Assembly (NCBI RefSeq): GCF_000772705.2
Contig: NZ_JSBW02000016.1
Location: forward strand, 1 to 61,258
From: Xanthomonas vasicola
GTDB taxonomy: Bacteria > Pseudomonadota > Gammaproteobacteria > Xanthomonadales > Xanthomonadaceae
Length of the DNA stretch: 61,258 nucleotides
Direction: 5' to 3'
The position numbers and the translations under genes are program-made. Positions 21,465 to 29,232 of this stretch are shown piece by piece; the first letter of the stretch is position 1, and the number at the start of each line of letters is the position of its first letter. The notes under the pieces are model-generated. The model ran no database searches. It saw nothing but the letters and a program-made list of their open reading frames with translations, and was not told where the DNA came from.

Positions 21465-23036
21465 TCACGAGGTCTTGCGAACAGACCAGCCGCCGAGCAG
21501 GCGATCGATCGTGGCGTTGGCATACAGGCCATTGGAGAGGTGGACGCGGAGCCCGGCGGCAGCGGGATGCGAGGCCCAGAGTGGAAACAGCGCCTGCGCC
21601 ACCGCCACCAGCCCGAAGCTCAGCACCGCGAGCGTCATCAGCGTCCACTCCAGCCGTCCCGGCGCCGGTGTCGCTGGCAGCACGCCGGCCGTCAGCCATT
21701 CGGCGGCGGTCTGCAGCGCGAAGTAGCCGATCGCCGCGGCGCTGGCGTAGATCGCCGTCTTGCGGGTGAGGGGGCGCGGCGCGGCATCGGCAAGGCCCTG
21801 GGCCAGCAGGTAGGCGACACCGAAGATCAGGATCGCGCCCAGTGCCAGGGCCTGTGGCGATTTGTGCTCGAAGCTGAAGACGAACCCGAAGGCCGTGCCG
21901 ATCCCGATATAGATCGCCACTGCGATCAGAAACGCGCGGCCGACCGCCGACCCATTCGGAACCGCGACCGGCCCGGGCCGGCGAATGGCCGCGACCTGCT
22001 CGACCGCGCCACCAGATGCGAGGAAGGCGTGCGCCTTGTAGAGCGAGTGCGCGACGATGTGCAGCAAGGCCAGCGGGAACAGTGCTAGGCCGCACTGGAG
22101 CATCATGAAGCCCATCTGCGCGACCGTGGACCAGGCCAGCGAGGTCTTGACCGCCGGCTGGGTCAGCATCACCAGCGCGCCGAATAAGGCGGTAAACCCG
22201 CCCAGCATGGCCAGCACGGCGAGCACGCCCGGGGCAGACAGCATCAGGTCGGAAAAACGGATCAGCAGGAAGCCGCCACCGTTGATCACACCGGCGTGCA
22301 GTAGCGCCGACACCGGCGTGGGTGCTTCCATCATCTCGGTGAGCCAGCCGTGGGTCGGGAACTGCGCCGATTTCAGCACCGCAGCAAGTGCGAGCAGGGC
22401 GGCCGCCGCGACCAGCGCCCAGGAGTGCTGACCGTTCCGGGCCAGCGCATTGATCGTGGCGATATCGGTCGTGCCCATGCTTTTCCAGAGCAGCACGGCG
22501 GCGCAGGTCAGGGCGATGCCGCCGGTGGTGGAGAACAGGCGCTTCTTGCGTGCTGCGCGCTGCGCTTCCACGCGCTCGGGGTAGAACAGCAGCAGGCGAT
22601 GCATCGCGATGCTGGTGGCGACCCAGGCAACGACGACCTGCACCACGTTGCCTGCCTGCACCAGCAGCAGGACCGCCGCAAGCGCAATGCATAGCCAGCC
22701 GGTGAAGTAGCCCTGGCGCGCTTCGCCGTCGAGATAGGTGCGTGCGTATCGCACCACGATCCAACCGACGAAGGCCACCAGCAGCAGCATCGTCACGCTG
22801 ACCGGGTCGAGCCGTGCGGACAGGCCGATACCGCTCCATCCGATCAGCCCGCTGTCGCCGGTGCCTCGCAACAGCAATAGTGCAAGTGACGCGATCGCGA
22901 TCAGTAGCGCGCCGAGCGCGGCGCCTTCAGCGAACAGGGGAATCCCGCGTGGGCGGCGGCCGCTGCGAAGCAAGGCGAAGACGGCGGCGGCAAGCAGCAG
23001 GAGTGGTGCAAACAGTGGCAGTAGATAGAGCGACAA
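21465..23036 (-). CDS. dabB: DAB inorganic-carbon uptake subunit DabB
   Basis: A 523-residue polytopic membrane protein of the NuoL/MrpA proton-translocating family, about 14 hydrophobic segments. Core motifs of the family are seen: [53 protein letters not shown] with the conserved Lys and His, and [17 protein letters not shown]. In the DAB system this subunit couples cation flow to CO2/bicarbonate capture by DabA. Pairing with an adjacent dabA distinguishes it from complex I NuoL. First gene of the dabB-dabA operon, with a palindromic operator about 85 bp upstream of its start. Confidence 0.92.
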   Translation of the reverse strand: MSLYLLPLFAPLLLLAAAVFALLRSGRRPRGIPLFAEGAALGALLIAIASLALLLLRGTGDSGLIGWSGIGLSARLDPVSVTMLLLVAFVGWIVVRYARTYLDGEARQGYFTGWLCIALAAVLLLVQAGNVVQVVVAWVATSIAMHRLLLFYPERVEAQRAARKKRLFSTTGGIALTCAAVLLWKSMGTTDIATINALARNGQHSWALVAAAALLALAAVLKSAQFPTHGWLTEMMEAPTPVSALLHAGVINGGGFLLIRFSDLMLSAPGVLAVLAMLGGFTALFGALVMLTQPAVKTSLAWSTVAQMGFMMLQCGLALFPLALLHIVAHSLYKAHAFLASGGAVEQVAAIRRPGPVAVPNGSAVGRAFLIAVAIYIGIGTAFGFVFSFEHKSPQALALGAILIFGVAYLLAQGLADAAPRPLTRKTAIYASAAAIGYFALQTAAEWLTAGVLPATPAPGRLEWTLMTLAVLSFGLVAVAQALFPLWASHPAAAGLRVHLSNGLYANATIDRLLGGWSVRKTS

Positions 23037-23120
23037 GGCAATCCCCTAAGAACAAGTGCGGTGGCGGGCTGGACTATATTAAATATCGGAGGGTTAGAAA
23101 AAAAATTCATTGTTCTTTTC

Positions 23121-23147
23121 ATATCGTTCGTTATTATCGAACGATAT
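23121..23147. promoter_or_regulatory. Perfect palindromic operator, dabB/LysR gap
   Basis: ATATCGTTCG and CGAACGATAT form a perfect 10-bp inverted repeat around a 7-base centre (TTATTAT). The right arm ends within the ATG of the LysR gene, and the centre lies about 100 bp from the dabB start. This is the layout expected for a LysR-type protein that represses itself and activates the divergent operon. Binding is an inference. Confidence 0.75.
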
Positions 23148-24036
23148 GGCAGCCTTGAACTACAACCATCTGCGCTACTTCTGGGCCGTCGCGCACGAGG
23201 GCAACCTCACCCGCACGGCCGAGCGCCTCAACCTCACCCAGTCGGCGTTGTCGGTGCAGATCCGCAAACTGGAAGAGCGCCTGGGTCATGCGCTGTTCGA
23301 ACGCCGCGGGCGGCAGTTGCATCTGACCGAGGCGGGGCAGATCGTGCTGGACCATGCCGATGCGATCTTTGCCACCGGCGATGAGCTGCTTGGCACGCTG
23401 CGCCAGACAGGTGCCGCGCGACAGGCACTGCGGGTCGGCTCGCTGGCCACGCTGTCGCGCAACTTCCAGATGGAGTTCCTGCGCCCGCTGCTCGGCCGCA
23501 CCGATATCGATCTGATTCTGCGTTCGGGCAGCGCGGGCGAGCTGCTGCGGGCGCTGGAGGCGCTCAACCTCGATGTGGTGCTGCTCAATCGGGCACCGGC
23601 CGGTGATGCGCTGTCGCCATTCGTCACCCAACGGCTTGCCGAGTACCCGGTCAGCCTGGTCGGGACGCCGGATCGGTTGAGCCATGCCGCCAGCTTCGCC
23701 GACCGGCTTCGCAACCACCCGATCATCTTGCCCACGGCGGAGAGCAGCGTGCGCATCGGCTTCGACGCCTTGGCCGATCGCCTGGGCGTGCAGCCGCAGA
23801 TCGTGGCGGAAGTGGAGGACATGGCGATGATGCGACTGCTTGCCCGCGAGGACATTGGCCTGGCCGTTCTCCCGCCGATCGTGGTGAAGGACGAGATTGC
23901 CGCGGGCGCGTTGATGGAAGGCGATCAATTGCCGGACATCGTGGAGACGTTCCATGCGGTCACCATGTCGCGGCGCTTTCCGAATCCGCTGGTAAGGCTT
24001 CTGCTTCAGCCCGCGGCTACGTCTGCAAACCTGTAG
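23146..24036 (+). CDS. LysR-type regulator, NhaR-like
   Basis: A 296-residue LysR-type regulator. The N-terminal helix-turn-helix reads MAALNYNHLRYFWAVAHEGNL...LTQSALSVQIRKLEERLGH, closest in style to NhaR (NYNHL-x-YFW). A substrate-binding domain follows from about residue 90. I chose the ATG at 23146, which gives the normal start; a frame with alternative codons extends 12 codons upstream through the palindrome. Divergent from dabB-dabA with a 110-bp gap, so it most likely controls the DAB operon. NhaR senses sodium; whether this one senses an ion, pH or carbon is unknown. Confidence 0.9.
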   Translation: MAALNYNHLRYFWAVAHEGNLTRTAERLNLTQSALSVQIRKLEERLGHALFERRGRQLHLTEAGQIVLDHADAIFATGDELLGTLRQTGAARQALRVGSLATLSRNFQMEFLRPLLGRTDIDLILRSGSAGELLRALEALNLDVVLLNRAPAGDALSPFVTQRLAEYPVSLVGTPDRLSHAASFADRLRNHPIILPTAESSVRIGFDALADRLGVQPQIVAEVEDMAMMRLLAREDIGLAVLPPIVVKDEIAAGALMEGDQLPDIVETFHAVTMSRRFPNPLVRLLLQPAATSANL

Positions 24037-24073
24037 CTCCACGTCGATTTCGCGATGGCGTATAGACCCGAAG

Positions 24074-24985
24074 CTAAAGCGGATCGAACGGTGCTCGGTC
24101 CAACAGACAGTCGATGAAGGCACCCAGAAGCGCTGGCCGATGCTGTCTGTTCGGGTAATAGAGGAACAGCCCCGGGCGCGAAATCGACCAGTCCGTCAGG
24201 AGTTGGACCAAGCGCCCCTGGGCCAATAACGCGCCCACGCCGTCCCGCTCGAAGTGATAGGCGATGCCGAGCCCATTCACCGCAGCAGCAATGCCGATAT
24301 CTGCGTGATTGGTGACCACCGGGCCATCCACCGTCACCTCGATGCGTTGCCCGCGCTTTTCGAACTCCCAGCGATAGTGCCTGCCGTCCATCTGCAGCCG
24401 CCAGTTGATGCATGCGTGGTCATGCAGTTCGGTAGGTGATTTGGGCGTTCCTCTGCGTGCCAGGTAGTCCGGCGACGCGACGACCACCATCTTTAAATCC
24501 GGTGTCAGGCGCACCGCCACCATGTCTTTCTCAAGCTGGCCACCGACACGGATGCCGGCATCAAAACGGCCAGCGACGATATCGGCCAGTGCGTCGTCGA
24601 CCACGATGTCGAGCACAACGTCGGGATGTGCGTGATGGAAGCGCGCGAGCCGGGGCGCAATGATAGTTCGCGCGGCAATCCCCAGCGTGTTGATGCGCAA
24701 AGTGCCGCGCATCTGGCCGGTGGCTTCACTGGCTTCGGCGACGGCAGCCGCCATCTCGCGAAACAACGGCGCGATGCGGTTGTAGAGCAGTTCGCCACTT
24801 GCCGACGGTGCCACGCTGCGCGTCGTGCGGTTCAACAGCCGCGCGCCGATGCGGCCTTCCAACTGACGAATGGTCTGGCTCAGTGCCGACGGTGACAGGC
24901 CCAGGTGCTCTGCGGCCCGCGCAAAGCTCTGGCGCTCCACCACAGCCACGAAGGCTTTCAACTCAGCAAAATCGGATCCGCGCAT
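24074..24985 (-). CDS. LysR-type regulator of the SDR operon
   Basis: A 303-residue LysR-type regulator of the common AaeR/DmlR-like branch. The helix-turn-helix is in ELKAFVAVVERQSFARAAEHLGLSPSALSQTIRQLEGRIG; the effector domain has RGTLRINTLGIAARTIIAPRLARF and RLNRTTR-like wing text. It is divergent from an NTF2-like plus SDR gene pair with a 101-bp gap holding a palindrome right at its start codon, so it probably controls that pair and itself. The effector is unknown. Confidence 0.9.
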   Translation of the reverse strand: MRGSDFAELKAFVAVVERQSFARAAEHLGLSPSALSQTIRQLEGRIGARLLNRTTRSVAPSASGELLYNRIAPLFREMAAAVAEASEATGQMRGTLRINTLGIAARTIIAPRLARFHHAHPDVVLDIVVDDALADIVAGRFDAGIRVGGQLEKDMVAVRLTPDLKMVVVASPDYLARRGTPKSPTELHDHACINWRLQMDGRHYRWEFEKRGQRIEVTVDGPVVTNHADIGIAAAVNGLGIAYHFERDGVGALLAQGRLVQLLTDWSISRPGLFLYYPNRQHRPALLGAFIDCLLDRAPFDPL

Positions 24986-25005
24986 TATGCATTCCTTTCT
25001 GCATA
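24986..25005. promoter_or_regulatory. Palindromic LysR operator at gene start
   Basis: TATGCA-N8-TGCATA, a perfect 6-bp inverted repeat with 20-bp span, directly adjoins the ATG (24985-24983) of the leftward LysR gene and lies about 80 bp before the NTF2-like gene. Position and size fit an autoregulatory LysR site. Confidence 0.6.
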
Positions 25006-25086
25006 GCCCGTCCGGATTCTAGAGTATTCACTGAATTCGCTCTGGTGCGCATGCTGAGGTCTCCACTCACCTACGGAGCCAGCCAC

Positions 25087-25413
25087 ATGGACATCCCGAC
25101 CCTTCCCGAGCCGATTGCCGCTTACTTTGCGGCCGAGCACAACCCTGACGCATTGGCGCAGTGCTTCACTGCGCACGCTGTCATGACCGACGACGGTCAC
25201 AGCTATACGGGTATCGACGCGATCAAGACTTTCATGGCCGAGGCATCGGCCAAGTACAACGCACTGAGCGTGCCGTTTGCCATTGAGCGCGAGGACGGCA
25301 TCCACTGCGTGCGTGCCAAGGTCAGCGGCAATTTTCCCGGCAGCCCGGTCGTGTTGTCGTATCGCTTTCGCCTCGAACGCGGCCTGATCGCATCGCTGCA
25401 GGTCACGGTATGA
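25087..25413 (+). CDS. NTF2/SnoaL-like protein
   Basis: A 108-residue protein with the NTF2-like cone fold expected from YFAAEHNPDALAQCFTAHAVMTDDGHSYTGIDAIKTFM. This is the SnoaL-like pattern of an N-terminal helix, then a strand with DxG and a helix with I-xx-F. Such proteins bind or isomerise small hydrophobic ligands, or are non-catalytic. ATG at 25087 follows a TCTCCACTC leader. Its stop overlaps the SDR start (ATGA), so the two are one operon opposite the LysR gene. Substrate unknown. Confidence 0.85.
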   Translation: MDIPTLPEPIAAYFAAEHNPDALAQCFTAHAVMTDDGHSYTGIDAIKTFMAEASAKYNALSVPFAIEREDGIHCVRAKVSGNFPGSPVVLSYRFRLERGLIASLQVTV

Positions 25414-26192
25414 GCTTCGACCTGCAACTGACCGGCCTGCGGGCCGTGGTTACCGGCGGAACGCTGGGTCTGGGCGCTGCGGTTGTGAACTCCCTGGTGG
25501 AGGCCGACGCGCGCGTGGCGACTTCCGCGCGCACGCTGCCAGCCCAGCCGGTGGCGGGAGTGATGTACGTGGCGGCCGATCTATCGACGGCCGAGGGCAC
25601 GCAGCAGCTTGCCCAAACTGTCCTGCAGGAGTGGGGCGGCGTCGACATCCTGATCAATGTGCTCGGCGGTTCAAATACGCCCGGTGGCGGTTTTGCCGCG
25701 ATCAGCGATGCGCACTGGTTTGCCGAGTTGAACCTGAATTTGATGCCCGCGGTGCGCTTGGATCGCGCACTGCTGCCAACGATGCTGGTGCAAGGCTCCG
25801 GTGTCGTCATCCACGTCAGTTCCATCCAGCGGGTGCTGCCGTTGTCAGAGTCCACCACCGCCTATGCGGCGGCCAAGGGCGCGCTCACCACCTACAGCAA
25901 GTCGCTGGCACGCGAAGTGACGCCGCAAGGCGTGCGCGTGTTGAGCGTTGCGCCAGGCTGGATCGAGACCGAGGCGTCCGTGGCATTTGCGCAGCGGATG
26001 GGGGAAGACGCCGGAACAGACTACGAAGGCGGCAAGAAAATCGTGATGGAGTGGTTGGGAGGCATTCCTGTGGGCCGTCCCGCCAAACCGCAGGAGGTGG
26101 CCGATTTGATCGCCTTCTTGGCGTCTCCGCGCGCTGCCTCGATTGCGGGGGCTGAATATCGGATCGACGGCGGCACGGTTCCTACGTTGTAG
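25410..26192 (+). CDS. SDR-family oxidoreductase
   Basis: A 260-residue short-chain dehydrogenase/reductase. The cofactor motif is VTGGTLGLGAAV (TGxxxGxG), NVLGG replaces the usual NNAG, the catalytic Ser is in HVSSIQR, and the active-site Tyr/Lys pair is in TTAYAAAKGAL. The C-terminus IAGAEYRIDGGTVPTL is classical. Coupled to the NTF2-like gene; convergent with yeiH with a 20-bp gap. The substrate cannot be told from sequence. Confidence 0.92.
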   Translation: MSFDLQLTGLRAVVTGGTLGLGAAVVNSLVEADARVATSARTLPAQPVAGVMYVAADLSTAEGTQQLAQTVLQEWGGVDILINVLGGSNTPGGGFAAISDAHWFAELNLNLMPAVRLDRALLPTMLVQGSGVVIHVSSIQRVLPLSESTTAYAAAKGALTTYSKSLAREVTPQGVRVLSVAPGWIETEASVAFAQRMGEDAGTDYEGGKKIVMEWLGGIPVGRPAKPQEVADLIAFLASPRAASIAGAEYRIDGGTVPTL

Positions 26193-26211
26193 GCTCGAAT
26201 CCGGTGCTGCG

Positions 26212-27330
26212 TCAGTTGAGCAGTGCGGTGATGCCTGCGTTGATGGCAAAGCCGCCGCACATCAGCCAGGCAAACACGATGGCCGCCAGTGCCAGCGGCT
26301 TCATGCCTGCCTTGCGGATGGCCGAGACGTGGGTCGTCAAGCCAAGGCCGGCCATGGCCATCGCCAGCAGGACGGTGTCGATGTCGATCACCTGTTGCAC
26401 CAGCGCATGGGGCAGCAGTGCCAGCGAGTTGAGTCCGGCGACCGCCACGAACCCGAGCGCGAACCAGGGAATCAAAATGCCGCTGCGTTGAGTGGCATTG
26501 CCACGATCGCTATCTAACGCCTCTGCGTGCGTGCCATCGGCGCGAGAAAGATAGGCCGACAGGCCCACAAGAAACGGCGCCAGCATCATCACCCGCACCA
26601 TCTTGGCGATCACTGCGGTATTGGCGGCCTGCTCGCTGCTGGCGCGACCGGCAGCGACCACCTGTGCCACTTCGTGAATGGTGGAGCCGGCGAACATGCC
26701 GTACTCCGTCGGCGACAGATCGAACCAGCGGTAGTGGGCGATCAGGTGATACAGCGCCGGATACAGGAACATCGCCAACGTGCCGAACACCACCACCGTG
26801 GCCACCGCGACCATCACCTGTTCGGCGCGGCCGCGCACGACAGGTTCGGTAGCCATCACGGCGGCAGCACCGCAGATCGAACTGCCTGCGCCGATCAGCA
26901 TCGCGGTGTTGCGGTCCAGGCCGAACACGCGTACGCCGAGGAAGCAGGCCAAGCCGAAGGTGCTGCACAGCACCGTCGCGTCGATCGCCACGCCGGTCCA
27001 GCCGACATTGCCGATGTCCTGAAAGGTCAGGCGCAGGCCGTACAGGATGATGCCCAGACGCAGCAGGTTAGCCTTGGAAAAACGCACACCTGCGCCAGCT
27101 TTCGCGCTCAGGCGTGGATAGACAGTGTTGCCGACCAGCATGCCGAGCACGATGGCCAGGGTCAGCGCGCTGACGCCGTTAGCCTGCAGCCAGCCGATCT
27201 TGCTCAGCTGCATCGATACACCGGCCAGTACGCCCGTTAATGCAAGACCCGGCACCCACTGGCGCATGCGGTGAAATGCGTTGGTAGCAGGCGGCTGCGC
27301 TAGGTGGGCCGGAACAGTGGTGGTGTGCAT
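26212..27330 (-). CDS. YeiH-family putative sulfate exporter
   Basis: A 372-residue inner-membrane protein of the UPF0324/YeiH family (PSE, putative sulfate exporter), about ten hydrophobic segments. Family segments seen: LGILLGNT-like LGMLVGNTVYP, LRLGIILYGLRLTFQDIG, LIGAGSSICGAAAVMATEP and GSTIHEVAQVVAAG. A LysR gene of the YeiE type faces it, a pairing conserved widely (yeiE-yeiH in E. coli). Export of sulfate or sulfite is a family prediction, not shown here. Confidence 0.88.
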   Translation of the reverse strand: MHTTTVPAHLAQPPATNAFHRMRQWVPGLALTGVLAGVSMQLSKIGWLQANGVSALTLAIVLGMLVGNTVYPRLSAKAGAGVRFSKANLLRLGIILYGLRLTFQDIGNVGWTGVAIDATVLCSTFGLACFLGVRVFGLDRNTAMLIGAGSSICGAAAVMATEPVVRGRAEQVMVAVATVVVFGTLAMFLYPALYHLIAHYRWFDLSPTEYGMFAGSTIHEVAQVVAAGRASSEQAANTAVIAKMVRVMMLAPFLVGLSAYLSRADGTHAEALDSDRGNATQRSGILIPWFALGFVAVAGLNSLALLPHALVQQVIDIDTVLLAMAMAGLGLTTHVSAIRKAGMKPLALAAIVFAWLMCGGFAINAGITALLN

Positions 27331-27399
27331 GGCGGTTGATCGCGTCTTGCGGAAGGCATGCGCGCACTGTGGACCGCGGCGATCTATCCAACAAACGGA

Positions 27400-27413
27400 T
27401 TATTCCGCTATAA
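27400..27413. promoter_or_regulatory. LysR-type box between yeiH and its regulator
   Basis: TTAT-N6-ATAA lies in the 114-bp gap between the divergent yeiH-like gene and the LysR gene. It is close to the TNA-N7/8-TNA sites used by the CbbR/YeiE/CysL group of regulators. A short AT-rich site in GC-rich DNA, but the match is small. Confidence 0.4.
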
Positions 27414-27444
27414 CCAATCACAAAAACAGGTAATGAGTCTTTGC

Positions 27445-28368
27445 ATGCGTCTGACACTGCGGCAGTTGCTGATCTTCACGGCCGTAGCCGATACCGGCAG
27501 CACGACTGCGGCGGGGGAGCGCGTGGCGCTGTCGCAATCGGCGACCAGCGGCGCCCTCAATGAACTGGAAAGCCTGCTCGGCGCACAGCTGTTCGACCGC
27601 ATCGGCAAGCGTTTGCTGCTCAACGACAACGGCCGCGCATTGCTGCCGCAGGCCAGGGCCTTGCTCGACGGCGTGCAGGAGATCGAAAGCCAGTTCGGGC
27701 TCGGGGCCGCCGGTGTGGCCACAGCGCCGTTGCTCACGCGGCTACGCGTGGGGGCCAGCACCACCATCGGCAACTACGTGTTGCCATCGCTGATCGCCGG
27801 CTATCGAACAGCATGGCCGGGCGCTGCGGTGGACGTGGTCATCGGCAATACGCGTGAGGTGGCCGCCGCCGTGAGCCGGCTGGAGGTGGATATCGGTTTG
27901 ATCGAAGGCCCGTGCCATGAGTCGGATCTTGAGGTCGTGCCTTGGCGACAAGACGCGTTGGTGATAGTTGCAGCACCGACGCATGCATTGGCGCAGGCCG
28001 CCGCGCATGCACGCGTGCCGTTGAAGACCTTGCGACAGGCGCGCTGGCTGCTTCGCGAGCCGGGCTCGGGCACGCGTGAGGCGGTGGAGCACGTCCTGCT
28101 GCCGCACTTGCATCACCTCGATAGCGAGATGCAGCCCGGGAGCACCGAAGCGATCAAGCAGGCAGCGGCCGAAGGGCTGGGGCTGGCATGCCTGTCGTTG
28201 TGTGCGGTGCAGGACCTGGTGACACTGGGTCGCCTGGTGATTCTACCCACCACATTGCCGCGGCTGACGCGGCGCTTCTACCGCATCCAGCACCGGCAAA
28301 AACGGCTGTCGGGCAACCTGCAGCGCTTTGTCGCGCATTGCGATCGGCGTGACGTGGAATCTTCCTGA
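27445..28368 (+). CDS. LysR-type regulator, YeiE/CysL-like
   Basis: A 307-residue LysR-type regulator. The start MRLTLRQLLIFTAVADTGSTTAAGERV and the HTH SQSATSGALNELESLLGAQLFDR are typical of the YeiE/CbbR/CysL group, and the effector domain has RLRVGASTTIGNYVLPSLI. An alternative ATG four codons earlier (27433) has AGG nearer to it and cannot be excluded. Divergent from the yeiH-like transporter gene, which it probably controls; in E. coli YeiE responds to sulfite. Confidence 0.88.
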   Translation: MRLTLRQLLIFTAVADTGSTTAAGERVALSQSATSGALNELESLLGAQLFDRIGKRLLLNDNGRALLPQARALLDGVQEIESQFGLGAAGVATAPLLTRLRVGASTTIGNYVLPSLIAGYRTAWPGAAVDVVIGNTREVAAAVSRLEVDIGLIEGPCHESDLEVVPWRQDALVIVAAPTHALAQAAAHARVPLKTLRQARWLLREPGSGTREAVEHVLLPHLHHLDSEMQPGSTEAIKQAAAEGLGLACLSLCAVQDLVTLGRLVILPTTLPRLTRRFYRIQHRQKRLSGNLQRFVAHCDRRDVESS

Positions 28369-28520
28369 TGGCTGGGGTGCTGAGCGGGCGCTGGACTATA
28401 TGACCTCTTCCCACGCACCTATCCGCGTATGGTGTGCCGACGATTAGTGCACTAGCGACGTCTTGCCAGCGCCAGCACCTCCTGGCGTTGCACTGCTCGG
28501 TCAGCGCCACTGACGCACCA

Positions 28521-28547
28521 ATAAAAAAGCCGCGCAGTGCGCGGCTT
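28521..28547 (-). terminator. Terminator of the Cache/PATAN operon
   Basis: On the minus strand AAGCCGCGC and GCGCGGCTT pair around a 3-base loop, followed by TTTT-ATT. It begins about 30 bases past the stop of the DUF4388-like gene and ends that leftward operon. Confidence 0.85.
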
Positions 28548-28575
28548 GATGCATGACCCGGACTGAAGCGTGTCT

Positions 28576-29190
28576 TCAGCGGACCTCGGCCAATGCCACG
28601 CGGGCGTCGTCCATGAACTTCTGTGCTTCCTGCGGTGTTGCCAGTTGGGTGCTGAGCTGGCTGAGCACCTGCTCGATGTCGCTGGAGGCGTCCCAGGCTT
28701 CATCGCAGAGCATGCCTGCGATCGGGCCGAGATAGTTCAGCGCGACTTTTTCCAGTGCATCGCGGACGCGATCGTCGGGCCTGGCGTTACCGCCCCTGGA
28801 CACCGGCGCTGCACTCGCGCTTGCAACGGGTGCCGCAGGTGCCGGTGTCGGTGCCGGCGCAACCGGTGCGGGTGCGCCGCCCAGATCCTGTTCGAAGCCA
28901 CCCATCAACCATTGCCGCGAGTCGTCGCTCAACAGCGAGGGTTTGCCCAGGGCGGCACCGGGGTCGATCTGGAAGCGCGCCTTCGCCGCGTTGACCATGG
29001 TGAGGCGGGTTACCGCCTCATCATTGCGCAGCATGCGGAAGACCACTTCTTCGATCAGTCCGCTGTTGATGCGGACGATGCAGGAGTGGTTCTCCTCGGT
29101 GACGATGAACAGGAAGCCGGATGCCTTCTTCAATGCCAGCGCTCTGAGCTCGCGCAGGATCTCGATCAGCGGACGGAATTCAGTGGACAT
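28576..29190 (-). CDS. PATAN/DUF4388-like signalling protein
   Basis: A 204-residue cytoplasmic protein, no signal peptide or membrane segment. Residues 1 to about 85 (LIEILRELRALALKKASGFL, IVRINSGLIEEVVF, AVTRLTMVNAAKARFQI) resemble the PATAN/DUF4388 domain of two-component adaptor proteins such as PatA. A Pro/Ala-rich linker (about 105-140) leads to a helical C-terminal domain with DALEKVALNYLGPIAGMLCDEAW and PQEAQKFMDDARVAL, similar to the domain often found after DUF4388. No enzymatic or DNA-binding motif is present. It follows the Cache-HAMP gene by 42 bases and ends at a terminator, so it is the obvious partner of that sensor. The domain match is from pattern memory. Confidence 0.7.
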   Translation of the reverse strand: MSTEFRPLIEILRELRALALKKASGFLFIVTEENHSCIVRINSGLIEEVVFRMLRNDEAVTRLTMVNAAKARFQIDPGAALGKPSLLSDDSRQWLMGGFEQDLGGAPAPVAPAPTPAPAAPVASASAAPVSRGGNARPDDRVRDALEKVALNYLGPIAGMLCDEAWDASSDIEQVLSQLSTQLATPQEAQKFMDDARVALAEVR

Positions 29191-29232
29191 GGCGTCTTTC
29201 TTGCCTCATTCGTTCGGATGGGGAGGGGCGGC

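Noticed and set aside
21442..22839. Long leftward extension of the dabA frame (about 465 extra codons)
   Set aside because: It reads dabB out of frame, is Arg/Gly-rich and has no family sequence; dabA proper starts at 21441 with the DUF2309 N-terminus.
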